In this document: positions 9,921 through 20,400 of the stretch, in pieces
Layout: every line of letters starts with the position of its first letter
Position numbering within the stretch: the first letter of the stretch is position 1
Origin: Trissonchulus latispiculum
Taxonomy: Eukaryota > Nematoda > Enoplea > Enoplida > Ironidae
Length of the DNA: 64,000 nucleotides
Direction of reading: 5' to 3'
Assembly: GCA_030248195.1 (NCBI GenBank)
Contig: JASAND010006991.1
Coordinates: 62,001 to 126,000 of the forward strand
Notes under the pieces: generated by a model
The model's input: only the letters and a program-made list of their open reading frames with translations
The model's database searches: none
What the model was told of the DNA's origin: nothing
Position numbers and translations under genes: made by a program

Positions 9921-9937
9921 TGACACGGTCGCCACAT
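9921..9937 (-). promoter_or_regulatory. Candidate 5' LTR end and primer-binding site
   Basis: On the minus strand the sequence reads ...GACTTCACA, then TG, then TGGCGACCGTGTCA. An LTR normally ends in CA, and a primer-binding site normally begins TGG a few bases later, complementary to a tRNA 3' end (here ...TCGCCA). The position, directly before the first gag ATG, fits. The LTR would extend to the right of 9937. Its outer edge cannot be fixed because no second LTR copy is visible in this window. Confidence 0.55.
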
Positions 9938-12318
9938 GTGAAGTCTGACTATACTGATCTTAGTAAAAATGCTGCTGTCTGACTTTGTTCACTAGGATAA
10001 GACTAAATTACAGGTAAAAACAGTGGTGTGTGATGTTGGAGAATTGTTCGGACCTGACCAACTAAAACCCGACGAAACGGTTACAACGATTTATTGTAAT
10101 TTTCACAAAAACTTGGCGACGAGTTAGATCAAAATATAAACTGACAAAATCACATAAATTTGGACAAAACAGAATAAATGAAGTTATCGGCAAATGCCGC
10201 CTGTTCACAACAAAACCTAGCCCAAGTATCAAAAAAATAGATTCTCCCCCAAAACTTCACCCAACTTGATCATACACCAATCCCACTACAACTGAATCTA
10301 AACTCCCAATCTAACCGACATTGAATATTAGCTAGCCAAACCTATAAATTTAGGCAGAAGTAATGTTAAATCATTGAACGTTTGTCAAAAAGTAATCTTA
10401 ATTCACTTAGGCTTAGCAACTCGAGTATAATTTATATCTTTCCTGTCGGTGCTAACTTCACACTATGATTGAGCCAAGTATAATTAGGATTAAGCTGCAT
10501 TTCGTCTGTTAGTAAAATGCATTTAATTATAGAAGAGCTAAGAGCCACTTATCGCTCCATTCATTGACCCACGATTCATAGAATTCAATTGGCAATTCAA
10601 ATTTAGAGCAGTTTTGTTAGTTAGTTTATTGAAAACATTAAATGTTGGAGCAACACTGAATTGACCAAATGAGTACTGCATGGACGCGTTGGCTTCAATA
10701 GGAATAAGATTCGTGCATAAACCTATGACATCCGATTACAAGCATTTTATTTTTCTTTCGCTTTACAGCAACAGTTTTGTAATCAAAGAAAACTCACTGA
10801 AGTTCGCAAGTTCATTCTGTCCAGGAAGAACTGAAACAAGTGGGCTCCTAAAAGGGGCATTATCTCGCCGCTGAAATGAAGAGACAGACCTTTTTCATCC
10901 CCATGCTATTAATAACTACGTAACAGATGATAACAGTTATGAAGACAAACGTGTCTAAGTGTGCTATGTACAATATTTTTGGTGTTTTCAATGGCAACTT
11001 AGTGACTTTAGTGAGAAGCGGGTTTTATTTTCGTTTATGCTGGTAAGTTTTGCACATAGGTGGCTTCACAGAAACGTTCCTCAGTAATCTATGTATGTAC
11101 CTAATAACATTTTAACAACATCGACCCCATTTTAGAAGCATGTTTCCACGCCAGCTGGGAAAATAGAATTTCTATTGCTTTTGGCAGACAAGGAAAATAT
11201 TGAAAATTTTGAGTTGTGTTGGAGCTCACTATTTATACAAATCAAGCGTCGGCTATGATCGCTGGTGGTAAGCCGTTCTACCGAGTAGAGGAGATTATAC
11301 TGATTAAACTACAAAGTCTCAACTTGAAAAGCATTAGTACAATGTACAGTGCCGACTATATACGCATACTACAAATTTTGAGAAAAGCAAATCCATGAAG
11401 TTCGCCTTTGCAACGGCAATCGAGACCAACCGCAAAATGCAAACAATTGCTATATCGTTTTGTAACAACGAGTATTTTTGGTCTGGGCTCAACCTGTCTA
11501 GGCACTCAAGGAGGCCCAAAAACTGCTGCTGTCCGCAGTCTATAGAAAACCGGACAAGAGGCGGAGGACTAAGGTCACGGACAGAAAACATGACCCCCCC
11601 AGCTAGACAGGCGGCTATTGACTAACTTCAGCTTAGTTAACTTAGCTAAGCCGAAACAGCCTCAGCCACCACAGGCCAGACTCCGTTGTATACTCCAACA
11701 GACAGAAGCCCCCGCCAATCAATAGCGACTAAGATGGCTGAAATCTTAGCTAGCCTGCTTGGAAGGATGGAGATGATAATATTAGGCTGCAGAAGTAGGC
11801 CGAAGAAACGGCCAAGCGAATAGATAGGAAAGGTGGAAAGTGTCCCCATTTTCATGTAAATTCAGAAAAAGAAAATTTGAGTAATGTAACTTATTTATTC
11901 ATGGACAAAATTATCTATAATTGTAAGGGTTGGCGTACGGCCATAGAGCCTATCAATTTACAACTGGAAGACGGTCGAATTGTTGGCTCAAGTAACCGCC
12001 TGCCAAGCATGAATATTACTTCATTACATTATTATAGCATAATATGTAGAGTTGCACAACTTAAATTTGAAAAGGAATGCTGATTAAATTCTTTGATGAT
12101 CTTTATTGATTTTTGTTGGTGACCAGTGATGGAATTGCTTCGATTTTCGAGTTTCATCATATATCTCAATTTGGGTAAAGCGAAAACTTTAAAATTTAAT
12201 AACGACTATAAATAACTTTTGGAGCTTTCGAAAAACGATACTGAAATAAAATATTAGCTGTCGCTACTTATGTTTGGCAAAAAGTTCTGTTGAACTTTAC
12301 CTATGAGTATTATAGCTC
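9938..12318. other. Intergenic stretch with probable 5' LTR and no clear gene
   Basis: The first part, from 9938 rightwards, should contain the 5' LTR of the minus-strand element, but I cannot set its outer end. The remainder is AT-rich sequence without a convincing exon. Around 10796-10836 there is a minus-strand block similar to the start of the exon at 15395-15589, including a TTTCAG acceptor, probably a duplicated exon fragment. Nothing else is supported. Confidence 0.4.
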
Positions 12319-12603
12319 TGTAAGGGAAGCAGGCATAGGAAAGATTGATAAGCCTGCAATGGGAGTTCAGCTGATGGTCCCGTGGTGTAGTGGTTAGCAT
12401 GTCTGCTCCGGAGTCAGAAGGGCCGTGGTTCGATCCCCGGCGGGACCAATTCTTTACTTTCAATCCTGAATGAAAAGCTGAACCTCCCTCTTCCCTTCTC
12501 TCTTCTAGGTCCTGGTTTCGTGGGTACGAGGGTGCCTGACGCCTCCCGTTCGGGCTTGTCCTTGGTTTCTTCCTGATCCGCCAGCCCTGGTAGAAGCGCT
12601 ACA
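12319..12603 (+). repeat. TRIM left LTR
   Basis: A 285-bp copy with terminal TGTA and TACA. The tRNA-like block is at 12376-12448, followed by a tail TTCTTTACTTTCAATCCTGA and a pyrimidine-rich stretch. Confidence 0.8.
12376..12448 (+). tRNA. tRNA-like sequence in left TRIM LTR
   Basis: A 73-nt block starts GGTCCCG and ends CGGGACC plus A, so the acceptor stem pairs fully. It has an A-box region (GTGTAGTGGTTAGCAT) and a B-box GGTTCGATCCC. The anticodon arm (TCTG ... CAGA around CTCCGGAGT) pairs over four bases but with a mismatch, and the loop cannot be read with confidence; an Arg-type CCG is one reading. Its place inside an LTR says it is an internal Pol III promoter and not a functional tRNA gene. 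Confidence 0.6.
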
Positions 12604-12814
12604 TGTGGCGAGGCTGCCAGGAGGACCCGGATTGGACTCCTGTCTCCGGTCCCCCAGTAGTTGTTTCTGGTTGGTTGGATCTAAAGGGGTCTGGAACGTG
12701 TGTCGGGGGAGCACGGATCCCTTGGGCTCAGAATGCCCTGCGCTGGATGCGCTCTCGGTTCGATTCCGAGTTGAGTAAGCCGCGGGACGCGTCTTAATTG
12801 AAACCCGGGGGAGA

Positions 12815-13098
12815 TGTAAGGGAAGCAGGCATAGGAAGATTGATAAGCCTGCAATGGGAGTTCAGCTGATGGTCCCGTGGTGTAGTGGTTAGCATGTCTG
12901 CTCCGGAGTCAGAAGGGCCGTGGTTCGATCACCGGCGGGACCAATTCTTTACTTTCAATCCTGAATGAAAAGCTGAACCTCCCTCTTCCCTTCTCTCTTC
13001 TAGGTCCTGGTTTCGTGGGTACGAGGGTGCCTGACGCCTCCCGTTCGGGCTTGTCCTTGGTTTCTTCCTGATCCGCCAGCCCTGGTAGAAGCGCTACA
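12815..13098 (+). repeat. TRIM right LTR
   Basis: A 284-bp copy, nearly identical to the left LTR, ending 39 bp before the first visible exon of the DEG/ENaC gene. Confidence 0.8.
12871..12943 (+). tRNA. tRNA-like sequence in right TRIM LTR
   Basis: The same 73-nt block with one change in the T arm (ATCACCGG in place of ATCCCCGG) that breaks a stem pair. The acceptor stem is intact. It is part of the second LTR. Confidence 0.55.
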
Positions 13099-13137
13099 TT
13101 ACTGTTAATAAGACGGTTCTAGATTCCTACATTTCAG

Positions 13138-15162
13138 GGAAACTGAGCAACGAAATGGTAAAGAAGTTCTCGTCGGAACTAAAACACTGCAAAGAAACAG
13201 TGCATGCTGGCGAACCAACAACCGTTTGCACCTACGTCCGTATTACAACAAAAAATTGGCTGAGTTAGGTCAACAAAGTCTATGTAGTGAAAACAAAACC
13301 TGTATCATGTCACAGTATGATTTGAGTAATTTGTTAATAGCACCTTATTCTGTTATATCTTTTGAAACAGAGATAAAGACTAAACGTTTTGTGGATCTTG
13401 GCACAGCAGCTCCATCGGACTTCTCAACAGACGTACAAGACATATACAAATATTGCACCATTGTATATCCTGCAGCACCCAATCAATCCTTTTTAACCGA
13501 ATCTACATTCCAAGTGAAATTCCACTACGATACAAGAAGTGAAGGGTACGATAGCTATAGTCCACTCCAGCTATTGTTCCCCTACGACAACGATGAATTC
13601 TTTGAGACATTTTTTGAATGGGATGTAGTCACTATTGAGTTGTCTGCAACACAGCATTTTATCAACTTGAACGCTCCCCAGTCTCCTTGCAATGATGACA
13701 ATATTACATTTGGTTACCAGGATTGTGAAGATTATTGTCTATTTTACAAATTTTTTCCATGTTTGCACAATTGCACCGTTTGCGAAGGAAGTGATTGTGA
13801 TTTGGGAAATATTTGCGATTTCTCTCATCAAAAGAGCAGGAACGATCCCTCCTACAGAATGCGCTGCGAAGAGCAAAAAAGCTTATGTATTCATCGCTGC
13901 CATATGCCAAAATGTACACAAAAATTTATGACCGTCACTGTTTACTCCTACGATGCTACAAACTAATTTATCGATGACGACTGCCTTTGTATGAATATAA
14001 CAATTAAGCGGAAGCATCAGTACCTACTTAAGGTGGTGATTCCCTTTGGTCACAAAAGTTTGCACCATTATTACTCATTCATTACTTGGAGTTTAGAAGC
14101 CATTTTTATATCAAAATGTAGCTTGATACTTTATCTTTGTAACGCATTCCACGAAACTAATGTTGCTTTTCGAAAATATTTTTAACACATTTAGAAGAAG
14201 TATAATTTTCCAGAATTTTTGCAGACGCAAGTAAATTTTTTCGCGAGACATCGGTTATATCGTTCGATACCTCCATCAAATAGCTGGGGTCGATTTTTTA
14301 TTTATTGTGAAATCGCTCTTCGTTATAGAGAAATAACCTGAAATGTGTGCGTAACCTATATTTTGCCTACTTTTTCCAAATTTGCCAAGCGATTACTTTA
14401 GATAGAAAGCAGTAATCGGGGCAACTAAAAAAACGTCCCTGGGTATATTTGTGCAGAACTCATTTGTTAAGTAGCAGCCCTCCAACTTGCATGATGAATG
14501 CTCCACAATCTTTGGAAAAAATTCGTCGTGTTTTTGCAAAAACTACATTTTTCATGGTAGCAGCCTACGGGAAAGCTGTTGGAAGACGATCATCCATCGG
14601 ATAATTTGCCCCTGTGAGACCTTCAGATCGACGCCCTTGGTTTGGTTTTCCGGCTTGTGTAGTTCAAGAAATGATGGATTATTTGATTTCTGCAAAAATG
14701 ACAAGTTTTCGACGCCAAAACAAGAAAATCGGCTATATTGCAGGCTAGAGAAAAGATAGAAAGTTGCTTTAAAAAGCAAAAATGTGAAGCTCAACGAGAT
14801 CTTTCAAATGAATATAGACAAAACTGTATAGCTGCCGCCAAACTTTCAGAAATTGGGAAAAACCGCCCTGATCGGAAATCTCGAATTTTTGAATCGGGAT
14901 TGCGCGGAGGGTGTTAGAACGTTAAAAGAATGTATTTCGGAAAGTTTTGCCAAATTTCATCCTGATTTGCGCCACCAACCAACAATTTGTGCCCAAAAGG
15001 AATCACCACCTTAAGTACGAAGAATACAACGTGTATTCGATGTCCTCCTTTGTAGCCAGCGTTGGAGGAACGATGTCACTTTTTCTTGGAGCATCGGTAT
15101 TGTCCTTGCTCCAGATTGCATTTTACTGTTTGAGTGCAGTTCGTCAGTACGCTGCTGATTAG
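13138..15162 (+). pseudogene. DEG/ENaC (ASC, pickpocket-like) channel, damaged or partly mis-spliced
   Basis: A stretch from 13138, after a TTTCAG acceptor, encodes extracellular sequence, and the frame 13226-13966 encodes the cysteine-rich domain (YQDCEDYCLFYKFFPC, then CIHRCHMPKCTQ). A second part ending at 15162 has the hallmark second membrane segment: FVASVGGTMSLFLGASVLSLLQIAFYC, matching the GG-x-x-GLFLG-x-S motif of the amiloride-sensitive sodium channel family. These are trimeric cation channels of the plasma membrane. Problems: a one-base shift in an A6 run near 13248-13253, an in-frame TAA at 13964-13966, and a 1-kb insertion element between codons at 14023 and 15016. Removing the insertion joins the frames. 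The N-terminus and first membrane segment are not seen. It could be a pseudogene, or a live gene with the element acting as an intron; the TAA argues for the first. Confidence 0.75.
14025..15017. mobile_element. TIR element inserted in the DEG/ENaC gene
   Basis: The ends are inverted copies of TACTTAAGGTGGTGATTCC (14025-14043 and 14999-15017), and similarity continues into TTTGG..CACAAA on both sides. The length is 993 bp with no transposase. The target duplication is ambiguous; TA or GTAC can be read at the edges. The left repeat contains a possible splice donor (AAG then GTGGTG) and the right one ends in TTAAG, a possible acceptor, so splicing across it would keep the channel frame open. 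Confidence 0.75.
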
Positions 15163-15394
15163 CTGGCTCCTATTTTGACATCTTTATGCAGTATCAAAGT
15201 AATTTATAGACCATATGATGCAATATAACACCAGCTTTTTTTAAAGATTTTTTAATTTTTTGCCACACATTTTAATTTTATTGCCTGTTACACTTTATGC
15301 TATTATAATTAATTAAACAGCATGCTTCTGTTTATTTATGTCTCTATTTACGAGGATAATTCAAATGAAATCCCAATAAAATTTAGAGTGATAA
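15163..15394. other. Short AT-rich spacer, probable convergent 3' ends
   Basis: A short AT-rich gap between the plus-strand channel stop and the minus-strand exon. TTTATT at 15331-15336 reads AATAAA on the minus strand and may be its poly(A) signal. Confidence 0.4.
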
Positions 15395-15589
15395 TTATTT
15401 GCAAGACGCCAAAGGATTTTGCTTGAACCACTTGTTAAATCTGCTCTTAACCTCTGTGAAAATGGCAGACGTGGGTACACCTGCCACGCCCACTAAATGA
15501 GCCAAAGCCAAAATAGCCATACTTATTAGACCGTGCTGTGCTTGTGTCAAACTCACAAAGTTCGCTAAGCTAATTCTGACCAGGTAGAA
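15395..15589 (-). CDS. Terminal exon of an unrecognised membrane protein
   Basis: On the minus strand a TTTCAG acceptor (15590-15595) precedes an open exon that begins FYLVRISLANFV in phase 0. It contains a hydrophobic stretch (HGLISMAILALAHLVGVAGV, about 20 residues, a likely membrane segment) and ends with a short basic tail, NKWFKQNPLASCK and a stop. A poly(A)-like signal lies about 60 bp beyond. This looks like the C-terminal exon of a multi-pass membrane protein. A similar exon start, without the rest, is at about 10796-10836. Upstream exons are not identified and I do not recognise the family. Confidence 0.45.
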   Translation of the reverse strand, partial: FYLVRISLANFVSLTQAQHGLISMAILALAHLVGVAGVPTSAIFTEVKSRFNKWFKQNPLASCK

Positions 15590-15595
15590 CTGAAA

Positions 15596-16498
15596 CCCAT
15601 TTAGGTACAATATTAGTGTAATTACTTTACTTATACGAAAAAATATCTGTCACCTATATGGTCTTGCTCAATTTTGCTTAAGTGGTTCTAGAATCCACAA
15701 AGACTGAACTGAGCTGTTAAGTCAAGTCAATTGATATGTTATGAAGCCAAAAATCTTTAAAAGTAGTTAGTTTTCGTTCCCGCACTATCGTTAATTATAT
15801 ATCACCAGACTTTGTGTACTTTCATAGAGGTTGAGTCAAAACATCAACCAGGCGTTCGGTCCACTTTTGTGCTAGTGCTAAGCAGCACTGGTGCCAAGAA
15901 TGTACGGTCGTTGAAGCTGCTGGCTGTCAATAACTGCTAAATGGCAGACAGTTTAGGTACTTTTATACCTAATTGCAGCCGAATCTGCATAATTTCGGTA
16001 TATAGACTTGGTCAAAAAAGGCCTATATTGGCTATAAGTTGAAGATGTGTAGGGCTTCACTAACAAGTTGGTATGGACTGATAAGAGCTAAATAAATGCA
16101 GATGACTCCAATAAAATCGACCGGGTGTGGAAGATGATTTAGTTAGGAGAACTGTTATTGGATAACTGGAAATACACATGGAATAACAAGCTAAATACAC
16201 TGTTGCCATAACCTGCCAAACTAACTATTGCACAATGCACACTATGTTGGTCAAATATACAGAATTCATTTTATTTCTATACCAAAGTACACTTATTAAA
16301 ACTTCAGTTGTTTGCAAATTTTAAAATCGTTTTTGTATAGAGCAAGATATAAGTGTGTAGAGAATTTCCGTATCTGGAAAGGGCAACTGTACAGAATCGA
16401 CATAAAACAAAGAAAAATGAAAAAAGTTGTGGACGTTCTGCATAATAATATAGTAAGTAGATGTGCTATGAAATGTGCCGTTAGGATGTACAGTTTAG
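15596..16498. other. No supported feature
   Basis: AT-rich sequence without a convincing exon, repeat or RNA gene. Confidence 0.4.
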
Positions 16499-16718
16499 TG
16501 TTGTTCACGGGCTCTGTCCAGACTGGCAGGTGACAGTTTCTGAAAAATTATAAAAAACCTCATATTTATGCTTGTGTTCTGGACTGCTTGGAAAGTGACA
16601 CCGGCAGACCGGCCGGCCAGCCAGTGACAGCCGGTACACCCGTGCTGTGGAGTCCTGTGCTGTCGCGAGCCGGACCAGTCGGCAACGGCCGGCCACCAAA
16701 AACGGCCTGTGAACAACA
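16499..16718. mobile_element. Candidate 220-bp MITE
   Basis: Ends TGTTGTTCAC (16499-16508) and GTGAACAACA (16709-16718) are inverted copies, extended by GGGC and GCCT. The interior is GC-rich and full of CCGGCC repeats, in contrast to its AT-rich surroundings. The flanking bases TTAG and TTAA are not a clear duplication. Confidence 0.45.
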
Positions 16719-16967
16719 TTAATTCAGACACAAAAATTTCAGACAGAAGTTACTAAATTCAATGTTTAACTACTGCACCAGTTGTGCACAGCTTTCGAAG
16801 GTGAAATGATTGAACCTGCAGAGAAACTTTCAAACTATAATTCAGTATAGAATTCTTTTAGATTTCTGAAAAAACAGTTCTATTCATTGTATCCACATAG
16901 TGTATCTCAGTTAGTTTGACAGTTGCATTTTCAATGCAGTTGCCTGAAAATTGCATGTCGCACCTTC

Positions 16968-17045
16968 CAGAGATGAAACCGGATCACCGGGTCAGGGGTC
17001 GACCGGATCACCGGGTCAGAAAATAGTGACCCGGTTTCATCTCTG
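16968..17045. mobile_element. 78-bp hAT-type mini-MITE
   Basis: The element starts CAGAGATGAAACCGG and ends CCGGTTTCATCTCTG, and it is bordered by a perfect 8-bp duplication GCACCTTC (16960-16967 and 17046-17053). An 8-bp duplication is typical of hAT insertion. Inside is a direct repeat of ACCGGATCACCGGGTCA. It is one of the shortest complete elements one could expect. Confidence 0.8.
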
Positions 17046-17053
17046 GCACCTTC

Positions 17054-17492
17054 TCTATTTCTTTCTTTACCTGACCATTTTCAACCCGCTCAGCTTGGAG
17101 GCGTTTAAGTTTTTCAATGAATAACATAAAATTTTTTAAAAAATCCACTTTTATCGTTCTGTTTACAACCCGAAAATTTTCGTAATTTATACGAAAATAC
17201 AACAGCCAAGAATTTCTGCAAAGCTTTCTCAAACTGCGTCAAATAGATTTTCGGTGTCTATCTAGAGCTGATCTGATAATATTATAACTTGGAATGCGAT
17301 GGCATTTTATAATTTCCATCTCTCTGCTGAAAAAATGGCCAGAAAGTGATCAACGGCACGAATTTTCCAGTTTTGCAAAAGGTTCAACAAGGAAAGCCAA
17401 ATACATCTGTAAGCACTAACTGTCACAGCGTCAACCTAACTTTATGCTTCTTTGCTGCTGGCGAAAACCGCAGACTTGGGCTTTTCACTAAA
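17054..17492. other. Upstream region of the secreted-protein gene
   Basis: AT-rich sequence before the signal-peptide exon. No clear TATA box or repeat stands out. Confidence 0.3.
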
Positions 17493-20400
17493 ATGTGTAT
17501 CAGACTATTGTGTCTGGCTGCCCTAGTGCTGATATTTTCTAGGATTGGTACTTCAGCTTCTGAGACTGAACTTAAGCAAAGAAGTGAGATTGCATCAAGT
17601 TACTGTTCTCGAGTAGAGTAGTTTTGGTGAGATTTTGAGTATACATAGTATGTATATATATTAAGAGTTGTACACTATATATGTATATAGCGTACAACTC
17701 TTAATCCAAAACTTGACGGTTCGATCCTGGACACATTTCTTCACGTCTTTCAATCCTGATTTCATATATATGATTAATAAATCAGATGCCTTTTGTTTCA
17801 AACACATATATGTTAAATATCAGCAACCCAGAAAGGTTGAAATCAGTGTAATAACCTAGCCTCGCTGTCCGGGGAAGTGGCGTAAGCGGTAGAGCGTACA
17901 ACTCGTAATCCACAACTTGACGGTTTGATCCCCGCCCTGGACACTTTTCTTCAATTGTCTTTCAATCCTGATTTCAACCTATCACATGAAAGCACGCGGT
18001 TAGCAACGGTAAGCGGTACCACTCCCGAGATTTCGGCCTTAATGTGCCAAGCATCTTGCGGGCACTCATTAATGTTTAGTGTTTAAAGCACTAGAAAGAG
18101 CTTAGTGTCTCTCTTCCAACTATAAACTATTGCCCAGTTCAAGAAAGTGCTTCACTACTTTATTTTAGAGCAAAGCTTGGTTGAAGTTATAAGGTACAAC
18201 AGCACTAATGACACGACGCTATTGTGTCCAAATGGATCAATTAGTGGTGTAGAAGTTGGATACTACTCTGACTACGCTAGCAGTCTTGGTGTCAAGTGCA
18301 ACTATAAAGACATGTTCACATGGATTCGTCAACTTGGAGCAACAAAAGACGGCACTACGCAAAAGTAAATCAACCTCTCTCAAATACTGGTCGACGCCAC
18401 GTGAATTTTAATCTTAATCGCTTAACAGATTGTATTGGAGTTGGTAATTCCAAATGCAGCATTAAAGAAATTAGTTTTCTCGTTTCTCCCCGTTTCTACA
18501 CCTTGAAGTGCGACTATGCCCCCTAAAGTTTTGTTTTCAGAAATCCAAAATTATATTTATTCTAACCGTCTCGTAGAGATGTACGCTTTTCCTTTTTGAA
18601 CATATATTTGCTATTGTGAGACATTGTCAATTTTCATATTTTGATCTCGAAAGCCAGCCATTTTCGCACAATAACATTACCCATTATTTAATGAGCTACA
18701 AAATGTGTCCATTTGAAAGTGCCCACAGAGGCTTTTATTATCTGCCAATTATTCATTGCATGGTCACTTTCAAATGCTTGAAAATTTTGTTGGTGACAAA
18801 AGACTTTCAGCTTTTTTTAAAACCAAAACTTTTCAATGCTTTACCTTTTTCGTATGTATATTATATCTAATTCTTTAAATTTTGTAATGTCTACCAAATT
18901 ATTATAACAACTTAAACTAGTAGTGCTTTTATGAATTAGTAGTAGATGTTCAGTGTCTTCTTTCAGGGTTGATTGTCCGGCAGACACCAGAGCTGTAGGA
19001 ATAATTACGTTTACAGAGTCTGCTAGTTTGATTGCACTGGCACTAATTTGCCAAAACGTGGAAAATAAGAAAATCAGTCCAGCACAATTCATTGGTGCTT
19101 ATCCCAGCTCTGATGGTGAATCCCGTAATGTAACCATTTCCTCTCACAGTTGCGAAGCATCGTATCTTATGGTTGGAATTAAAGGAATACTTTCCTATGC
19201 TATTGAAGACAGAGATGGACTAACGCTGGTTTGCCAAGAGAGTAAGGGAAAGTGATAATCATAACCTAACGCGGGGTCTGGATAGATGCGTATCCAGAAT
19301 GTGAAAAAGGGGGGGAGAGGGTGGATTGTCACAAAAAGGATTTTATTGTAGGCGAAAGGGGGAAGGGGGAACTCGAAAAATGTCCTATGTTTGTGTGCCT
19401 ATGTGTGCCAATGTTCATAGCTCTGTGACTATGTTTGAAGTAAGAGATGGCTTTTTCGTGGCCCGGCAGTCATTCGGCAGGTGCAGAAGTTGTTGAAAAG
19501 GGTTGTTAGTGCTCTGCTTTGTAAAACCTTTACAATCATTGTGCATCGCAAACCAGCGACTTATATTTATATACGTGTACTCAGAGACCCTAGCATTATA
19601 GGATAATATATAAGTCAGTTTTCCTGAATGAACTTAAGAGGGGTCCATTTTGAATGATTTGTTGGCTTTCCCCAATCTTGCCGATTTGTGCGTATTTTAT
19701 TGTCCAAACGTATATATTAACGACTTTTTTCAAAGTTAAAGTCGTAGATCTCAAAGTTGTCGAGTAAAGTATTTCCATAATGACGTGTCTGTTTTGACTT
19801 TTTTCCAATATTAGTTACCGTTATATTTGGGTGAGTAAGACCGCCTCAGTTTCTTGTATAACCAGATATACTCAGTGCAATACTTGGTTCTCTGGGCTTG
19901 AATCCCGCGATCCATGTTCAATATCCACCAGCCGTGCATGCTTATGACAATAATAATATAAATAATATAAATAAATAATATAAATCTAAGGCCACGAACT
20001 AAACTACCTTCATTTGCCCATTCAAATAAAAGTCAAAGCTACGCTACTGCATTATCTGCCTCATCCTAATTAGTTTATCCATGCAAACCGTTTTTTAGTT
20101 GTCTTGATTACCTGAAATTGGTCAATCAGCAAATTTGCTACGATGTCAAAGTTGGACTTATGAAAATTCTTCAAGATTCCTAGCACTAAATTAGATTCTT
20201 ATGAAAATTCTTTCAGTTTCCCAGCACTAAATTAGTTTCTTCGATCATCTTTCCTATTGGTGCATATGTATCTTATATTTGCGCAGGTGTCCGAAAAGGA
20301 TTCAGTTATACGGCTAACCTTGATATTGAAGCAAGCGGTTGGCTAGGCGAAGATGGAAGCGGAGAGAAAACTTATAATGCATCCTGTGACACATTTTCTT

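Larger units (their letters stand above)
12319..13098 (+). mobile_element. TRIM with tRNA-like LTRs (Helenus/TRIMp3 type)
   Basis: Two direct repeats of 285 and 284 bp (12319-12603 and 12815-13098) begin TGTAAGGGAAGC and end GCGCTACA, so they have the TG...CA ends of LTRs. They enclose only 211 bp. The internal part starts TG then TGGCGAGGCTGCC, a plausible primer-binding site, and ends with a purine stretch GGGGGAGA directly before the second LTR, a plausible polypurine tract. I noticed only two differences between the LTRs (a one-base deletion and C to A in the tRNA-like part), so insertion was recent. There is no coding capacity; mobilisation would need an autonomous LTR element. The flanking 4 bp (GCTC and TTAC) do not match, so I cannot show a target duplication. 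LTR-type TRIMs with tRNA-like promoters have been described as Helenus. Confidence 0.8.
17584..18168. other. Intron 1 with tRNA-like SINE copies
   Basis: This intron holds a truncated tRNA-like copy from about 17691 and a fuller one at 17867-17942, each followed by a TTTCAATCCTGATTTCA tail. Confidence 0.5.

Noticed and set aside
10680..12083. Several plus-strand ORFs of 60-76 residues
   Set aside because: No domain, no splice-consistent neighbours and no codon pattern distinguishing them from chance.
12376..12943. Two functional tRNA genes
   Set aside because: Both lie inside LTR copies of a TRIM, the anticodon arm has a mismatch, and one copy has a broken T stem.
18320..18526. Second frame (KVNQPLSNTGRRH..) as continuation of the exon at 18169 through a frameshift
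   Set aside because: A donor at 18365 with matching phase joins the exon at 18967 without needing a frameshift, although the frame looks partly protein-like and may be an alternative end.
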